Shown here piece by piece: positions 4,633 to 7,972 of a stretch of DNA of 7,972 nt (positions are counted from its first letter, which is position 1; each line of letters begins with the position of its first letter). The stretch covers positions 852,619 through 860,590 of the forward strand of contig CP070700.1 of the NCBI GenBank assembly GCA_020349865.1. The letters run 5' to 3'. The notes below the pieces were generated by a model. It had not been told where the DNA came from. It searched no databases and saw nothing but the letters and a program-made list of their open reading frames with translations. Origin of the DNA: Desulfobacteraceae bacterium. Lineage in GTDB: Bacteria > Desulfobacterota > DSM-4660 > Desulfatiglandales > Desulfatiglandaceae. A program made the position numbers and the translations under genes.

Positions 4633-6390
4633 TCACCGCTCGGACTTGACATATAGCCTGTCCGTGCCGAAAGGGGATCTCTCGTGAGATCGAGATTGAG
4701 GTTGTTCTTTTACGATAGCCTTTAGTTTCCTCAATATCACTTCGACTTTGAGCGATACCTTGTCGTCGAACGGCGATTCTTCAAGTGCTAAGGCTAATGC
4801 CCTTTTTAGCTTCAGGAGCCTGTATATGTCTTCAGGCGGATACCCTTCTCCTCGCAAAAGCCTAAATGTTTCCCATACGCTGACTTGTGGCTCATGGAAT
4901 CCATGCTCAATTCTTCTCACCATCTCAACCATTAACTCAGAAGCTTCGGCAGAGTCCATGGTGTTGTGCTTCCAAGCCATGCCCAGACCTGTCAATCCGA
5001 ATTTGACTTTGTCATCATCGACCAGCATGTCTTTTGAATAATAGAACAAATTAGGTTGAAAAAAAGGGAGCCTGCTCGAGTTAACCAGATCAACTGTCTC
5101 AGAAAAGGTTTCCCGGGTTTCTCCCGGATACCCCAGAATAAATCCCCCCTCACCGTATATTCCATGTTCATTTAATCGTCTAATAGCATCAATGACCGTA
5201 TCGCGCTTGAGTCTTTTGTCCATATTGTCCAGAATCTTTTGACTTCCCGATTCGATACCCATATTCACGAATTCACATCCTGCTATTTTCATCAACTTCA
5301 CCAACTCAGCCGTCAGCGAGCTCGCTCTTGCATAGGTAGACCAGGTAAAGTCAAATCCCTCTTCAATCATCATTTGCAAGACCGATTTGAGTCTTCTCTT
5401 GTTCCCGGTGAAATTGTCATCGGTAAAGCGAATGTGTTTTACGAATCCCAAACCCTGGATTTTGAGAAGTTCGTCGCGGATAACATCCAATGACTTATAG
5501 TGAACCTGTGGACACAGACGCCAGCAGGTGCAAAAACGACATCGGTATGAACAGCCCCTGCTTGTCGTGACGGGCAGCGTCTTCCTTAAGTACTCTCGGG
5601 GAATCCTGTCCCAGGCCATGATGGTCTGGTTTATGTCCATGTTTTCCTGCTCACGATGCGTGAAAACTATCTTCCCCTCCTCGCTAAAAAAAGCCAGGTT
5701 TGGTGTCTTTTCTAAACCATCTCCGCGTTTCAGAGCATCAAGGGCCCTCACGAGAGTCTGCTCTCCCTGAAACTCAATAACAAATATATCGACCTTCCCG
5801 TGAAAGGTGGAAAGCCAGCTAAGAGTCTCAGGATAAAGGTCGGCCCCACCTTCCAGAACTTTCTTAACCAGCATGCCGCCGGCAATAACAGGCACACTCG
5901 GCTCATATTTCTTGATCTGCGCAGCCATTTCTGCAATTTCATCCAGGTAGATGAAATTAGAGGAGATGCAGACTGCAAGAGGCCTGTCCTCTAAGATATC
6001 GGGCAAATTGGCGAGTGAGTAATTTTGTATAACGAACGGATCATAGCCTCGTGTCTTCAGGTAATGATAGAGGTATATGCCATTCAACGTAATCATTTCA
6101 GAGTGAGTCAAATATTTGTCCGCATTGTATGGCGTAATATCGGGCAGTTTTCGATTGTTTTTCACATAATTCATCAGATCCAGGAGTCCCATGTATCTAC
6201 CATTCATGGATAATTGAAGTTTCGAAATATTATTGTTCACGGCCTCCTGGATGGCCGGGAGAGCGATATCTTCGAAACGGCCAGCATGCCTTATAGCTCG
6301 CTGCATCAAATTGTTCAGCCTTTTCCTGAAGTGAACATCATAGTTCAACGGATAATCCGTCGCAATTATGGCAACTTTTGAGTTTCGCAT
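4633..6390 (-). CDS. B12-binding-type radical SAM enzyme
   Basis: A 585-residue protein. Residues about 95-225 resemble a cobalamin-binding Rossmann-like domain (YLYHYLKTRGYDPFVI, PLAVCISSNFIY, VPVIAGGMLVKK, then DIFVIEFQGEQTL), but the classical DxHxxG cobalt-ligand motif is not apparent. The radical SAM core starts near 272 with TTSRGCSYRCRFC. C280, C284 and C287 form the CxxxCxxC that binds the SAM-cleaving 4Fe-4S cluster; C289 and C293 lie close by. FTDDNF (322-327), MGIESGSQKIL (377-387) and FILGYPGET (417-425) are typical later strands. The C-terminal 130 residues are unassigned. The order B12 domain then radical SAM fits class B-type methylases or ring-forming enzymes; the substrate is unknown. 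ATG 6390 is bounded by an upstream TAA. Its AGGAGG is 13 bases away, longer than usual. No operon partner is present. Confidence 0.88.
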   Translation of the reverse strand: MRNSKVAIIATDYPLNYDVHFRKRLNNLMQRAIRHAGRFEDIALPAIQEAVNNNISKLQLSMNGRYMGLLDLMNYVKNNRKLPDITPYNADKYLTHSEMITLNGIYLYHYLKTRGYDPFVIQNYSLANLPDILEDRPLAVCISSNFIYLDEIAEMAAQIKKYEPSVPVIAGGMLVKKVLEGGADLYPETLSWLSTFHGKVDIFVIEFQGEQTLVRALDALKRGDGLEKTPNLAFFSEEGKIVFTHREQENMDINQTIMAWDRIPREYLRKTLPVTTSRGCSYRCRFCTCWRLCPQVHYKSLDVIRDELLKIQGLGFVKHIRFTDDNFTGNKRRLKSVLQMMIEEGFDFTWSTYARASSLTAELVKLMKIAGCEFVNMGIESGSQKILDNMDKRLKRDTVIDAIRRLNEHGIYGEGGFILGYPGETRETFSETVDLVNSSRLPFFQPNLFYYSKDMLVDDDKVKFGLTGLGMAWKHNTMDSAEASELMVEMVRRIEHGFHEPQVSVWETFRLLRGEGYPPEDIYRLLKLKRALALALEESPFDDKVSLKVEVILRKLKAIVKEQPQSRSHERSPFGTDRLYVKSER

Positions 6391-6661
6391 TTCTTATAAA
6401 CTACCTCCTGATGCGTAATAAAACTCATTGGCGTTATGAAATTACTGCACTCGTAATCATTTCAGTTTGTTTTCTGCTGATGGAGTAGTGTAGTTTGAGA
6501 GAAAGGATTGGCATTTCAACCAAGTCCAACCCGTACCTGGTGGAGACAATATCAAAACTGATTTCAGGCGATCGGCTTGCTATGCCTATTGGGGCCCCAC
6601 CTTTGATTACTAATGAGAAAACCTCATATTTAAAAAATACACCTAATAGGAGGAGAGCAAA

Positions 6662-6768
6662 ATGGGGTGAACAAGGTATTTTTTGTGGGGAATGGCAGTA
6701 TTTTGCGAGTGATTTGGTGGGATTTTATTTCAATTGCTATCTATTTCTATATGTGTCCAGGAATATAG
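6662..6768 (+). CDS. Possible mini-ORF (ATG-GGG-TGA) coupled to a 33-residue hydrophobic peptide
   Basis: AGGAGG at 6648-6653 lies eight bases before ATG 6662, which is followed at once by GGG and TGA. The TGA overlaps GTG 6667 (GTGA), which opens a frame ending at TAG 6768. That peptide is rich in hydrophobic and aromatic residues (IWWDFISIAIYFYM). The arrangement resembles translational coupling, but there is no homology to support it and the surrounding sequence looks degenerate. Chance is a serious alternative. Confidence 0.2.
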
Positions 6769-6790
6769 TGTCTTTTCGCTCTCGCCATAA

Positions 6791-6819
6791 ATGACACTCA
6801 AGAACGCCGGTCTTGTCAT
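6791..6819. repeat. Imperfect inverted repeat (hairpin)
   Basis: ATGAC (6791-6795) pairs with GTCAT (6815-6819) and AAGA (6800-6803) with TCTT (6811-6814), leaving a four-base bulge and a 7-base loop. It sits next to the terminator-like hairpin at 6821-6840. Confidence 0.35.
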
Positions 6820-6820
6820 C

Positions 6821-6840
6821 AAAAAGGGCGTTATAGGCCC
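6821..6840 (-). terminator. Weak minus-strand intrinsic terminator
   Basis: On the minus strand GGGC and GCCC form a 4-bp stem around a 7-base loop, followed by TTTTT (6825-6821). It is about 240 bases after the stop of the DUF3795 gene. The stem is short, so this is tentative. Confidence 0.3.
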
Positions 6841-7018
6841 AAAAAAGAGCCTTATTTTCTAAGAACGTTTCTCAAAATCAAATATTTAGCATGGACTGAC
6901 GCCCTCACTACCTCACTCATCACTATCGATTACTTCCGGACATATCTTCTTTGATTCAGAAATCTCCTTTTCCTTTCTTTTTTTTCATAGGACGTCACTC
7001 ATCACACTCATCCTAAGG

Positions 7019-7051
7019 GGGAGACCAAATGCGCCGGCAGAATCGTCTCCC
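7019..7051. repeat. 7-bp inverted repeat downstream of the DUF3795 gene
   Basis: GGGAGAC (7019-7025) and GTCTCCC (7045-7051) flank a 19-base loop containing the palindrome GCCGGC. It lies 32 bases after the DUF3795 stop. No T-run follows in either direction, so rho-independent termination is not assured. Confidence 0.4.
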
Positions 7052-7082
7052 GGAATCTGCCAACCTTTTCATGGGTTGTTCT

Positions 7083-7538
7083 TCAGACATATCTGGGACA
7101 GGTTCGGGTCTTTTCATAAAAATCTTCCAGACCTGTTTTTTTGATTTTCTCGTTGATCAGTACCCAGCTTTTATACAGATATTTATCAAAATTGGTTCTG
7201 TTACAGGGAAATTCGTCACACTGGTAGCAAAAATCAATCTGTTTTTCCTGATGGCAGCCGCGCACCCCACAGTCTTTAAACATCTTGCACTGCTCGTTAC
7301 GGCATCCCTTGCAATTCTCTGAAGCAAAGTAATCCAGCATTTCCTTGAAATCAGGGTATTTTTGAAAAACCGGATCACCCAGCAGGGTTTCAAACCGTTT
7401 GGCATACATGTCGAAATTCCCCAGCTTTTCCTTGAGTTTTAAACTGTACCTGCGGATATCTCCATCCACATGGGCAAAGCATTTTTCACAACTCAGACCG
7501 CAGGGGGCCAATGATGCCTTAATTTCACCATTTGTCAT
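7083..7538 (-). CDS. DUF3795 Cys-rich (putative metal-binding) protein
   Basis: A 151-residue soluble protein with 12 cysteines, about the usual length for the DUF3795 family. The N-terminal signature APCGLSCEKC gives C13, C17 and C20. A second cluster gives C76, C79, C84, C90, C95, C104, C107 and C112 (ENCKGCRNEQC, then DFCYQCDEFPC), and C147 is near the end. The spacing suggests zinc or Fe-S binding. The family is common in anaerobic bacteria and archaea and has no established function. ATG 7538 has AGGAG seven bases upstream and a perfect TATAAT (7576-7571) for its promoter. The TGA stop follows PRYV, a normal family ending as I recall it, so I treat it as a true stop. It is divergent from the GlxA-type regulator gene. 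Confidence 0.85.
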   Translation of the reverse strand: MTNGEIKASLAPCGLSCEKCFAHVDGDIRRYSLKLKEKLGNFDMYAKRFETLLGDPVFQKYPDFKEMLDYFASENCKGCRNEQCKMFKDCGVRGCHQEKQIDFCYQCDEFPCNRTNFDKYLYKSWVLINEKIKKTGLEDFYEKTRTCPRYV

Positions 7539-7570
7539 TAACTGTCTCCTTTCTTCAAAAAATTAATCTG

Positions 7571-7576
7571 ATTATA
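7571..7576 (-). promoter_or_regulatory. -10 element of the DUF3795 gene promoter
   Basis: The minus strand reads a perfect TATAAT, placing transcription start near 7563 and leaving a leader of about 25 bases. The -35 region is T-rich and poor, which may point to activation. Confidence 0.45.
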
Positions 7577-7580
7577 GAGG

Positions 7581-7618
7581 TTGCATTTCGGAAATAAAAG
7601 TGGCATAAACGCCATTTT
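7581..7618 (+). promoter_or_regulatory. Candidate promoter and operator of the GlxA-type regulator
   Basis: TTGCAT (7581-7586) and CATAAA (7604-7609) are 17 bases apart. An inverted repeat with one mismatch, AAAGTGGC (7597-7604) and GCCATTTT (7611-7618), straddles the -10. This placement suits autorepression, or joint control of the divergent DUF3795 gene. Binding by the adjacent regulator is inferred. Confidence 0.35.
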
Positions 7619-7661
7619 AAAGGGTGATATCGTCATTTATCCATTATTTAAGGGAGACCTA

Positions 7662-7972
7662 ATGAAAAAAGTAACCATTCTCGGACTTTATAACTCAATG
7701 GCAACCACCATTTTCGGCCCAATGGATATCCTGAACCAGGCGGGACGGCTGTGGAACCATGTAAGCAAGTCCCCTCAAGCCCCGTTTTTTGATGTCACCA
7801 TTGCCTCGGCAGACGGGCAACCCATCCGATCCACGAATAATATCCTTATCCAACCCCATTGCAGTATTGAGGAAATTCATCAAACCGATTTGATTGTCAT
7901 TGCATCGGCCACCTATATCAAAAAGATTCTTGAAAAGAACCCTGAGCTGGTTCCCTGGATCCTGCGTCAATA
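7662..7972 (+). CDS. GlxA-family (DJ-1/PfpI plus AraC-type) transcriptional regulator, N-terminal part, cut by the window edge
   Basis: ATG 7662 is preceded by AAGGGAG (7650-7656) five bases upstream. The frame stays open for 103 codons to the window end. The visible part fits the start of a DJ-1/PfpI (class I glutamine amidotransferase-like) domain as found in GlxA-type regulators: a first strand VTILGLYNSM, then FGPMDILNQAG (the usual GP-x-x-x-x position), a second strand FDVTIASADGQPI and a third TDLIVIASATY. Full-length members are about 320 residues and end in an AraC-type helix-turn-helix, which lies outside the window, so a stand-alone DJ-1/PfpI protein cannot be excluded. The insertion NHVSKSPQAP before the second strand also fits the GlxA type. 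Divergence from the DUF3795 gene suggests that gene as a possible target. Confidence 0.75.
   Translation, partial: MKKVTILGLYNSMATTIFGPMDILNQAGRLWNHVSKSPQAPFFDVTIASADGQPIRSTNNILIQPHCSIEEIHQTDLIVIASATYIKKILEKNPELVPWILRQ

Larger units (their letters stand above)
6391..7082. other. Gene-poor stretch with possible mini-ORFs and remnants
   Basis: No convincing gene. Plus strand: a 25-residue frame with a hydrophobic helix (6411-6488; ITALVIISVCFLLM) has no ribosome site. A 99-codon frame from TTG 6495 begins protein-like (NPYLVETISKLISGDR) but becomes unconvincing. A strong AGGAGG (6648-6653) precedes ATG-GGG-TGA at 6662. Minus strand: a 44-codon frame (6871-6740) with ALFWAYNALFDDKTGVL has no start. 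An 11-base direct repeat, TCACTCATCAC, occurs at 6913 and 6995. The mixture suggests decayed genes. Confidence 0.4.

Noticed and set aside
4633..4635. TGA at the end of the radical SAM gene as a possible selenocysteine codon
   Set aside because: The frame meets TAG only six codons later, and no conserved extension is visible.
6411..6488. 25-residue hydrophobic plus-strand peptide
   Set aside because: No ribosome site precedes the ATG; the CCTCCT there is the complement of the radical SAM gene's own site.
7083..7085. TGA at the end of the DUF3795 gene as a recoded codon
   Set aside because: The protein already ends in PRYV, the expected family terminus, and no convincing SECIS hairpin with a correctly placed loop was found.
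7029..7322. Plus-strand 97-codon frame with an AGGGGGAG ribosome-like site
   Set aside because: Nearly all of it is antisense to the well-supported Cys-rich DUF3795 gene. The hydrophobic appearance is a by-product of the opposite strand.

Overview
The window most likely comes from an anaerobic bacterium that makes selenocysteine, probably a sulfate-reducing or syntrophic member of the Desulfobacterota (inference). The grounds are a UGA-recoding gene with bacterial SECIS hairpins, an oxygen-sensitive B12-binding radical SAM enzyme, a DUF3795 Cys-rich protein, and intergenic stretches rich in remnants. No rRNA, tRNA, CRISPR array or intact mobile element was seen.

Layout. (1) 1-965, minus strand: a membrane-anchored TPR protein (186-965), followed by a second gene start that resembles its start and runs off the left edge (61-1), with a UGA at codon 13. 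(2) 966-1475: no intact gene; a promoter for the TPR gene, inverted repeats and a start-less open frame ending in a CxxC. (3) 1476-2225, minus strand: the key gene, an organomercurial-lyase (MerB)-like protein. Simple ORF calling splits it into two fragments because of two in-frame UGA codons. Both UGAs sit where MerB has its two catalytic cysteines (C96 and C159), and each is followed at the right distance by a SECIS-like hairpin. It reads as a 249-residue protein with two selenocysteines, U126 and U201, and an intact U-A-V-D motif. (4) 2226-2830: a promoter-like site inside a large inverted repeat, a disrupted UGA-containing frame just upstream of the lyase, and a cluster of AAAACAGG octamers in front of the next operon. 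(5) 2831-4530, plus strand: two genes overlapping by ATGA, an acyltransferase with a GNAT/FemAB-like C-terminal half and a TraB/TIKI-type protein with two GxxH motifs. (6) 4633-6390, minus strand: a B12-binding-type radical SAM enzyme. (7) 6391-7082: about 690 bases without a convincing gene, holding possible mini-ORFs, remnants and hairpins. (8) 7083-7538, minus strand: a DUF3795 Cys-rich protein, divergent from a GlxA-type AraC-family regulator that is cut by the right edge (7662 onward). The shared 123-base spacer holds promoters and a candidate operator.

Working together: GNAT/FemAB-like plus TraB form a translationally coupled pair. DUF3795 and the GlxA-like regulator share a divergent control region. 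The lyase appears to stand alone. I recall that MerB-like selenoproteins have been named SaoL, as part of a proposed selenocysteine-assisted organometal (SAO) system with an ABC transporter and other small proteins. None of those partners is recognisable here. The double-selenocysteine active site is the most notable biology in the window.
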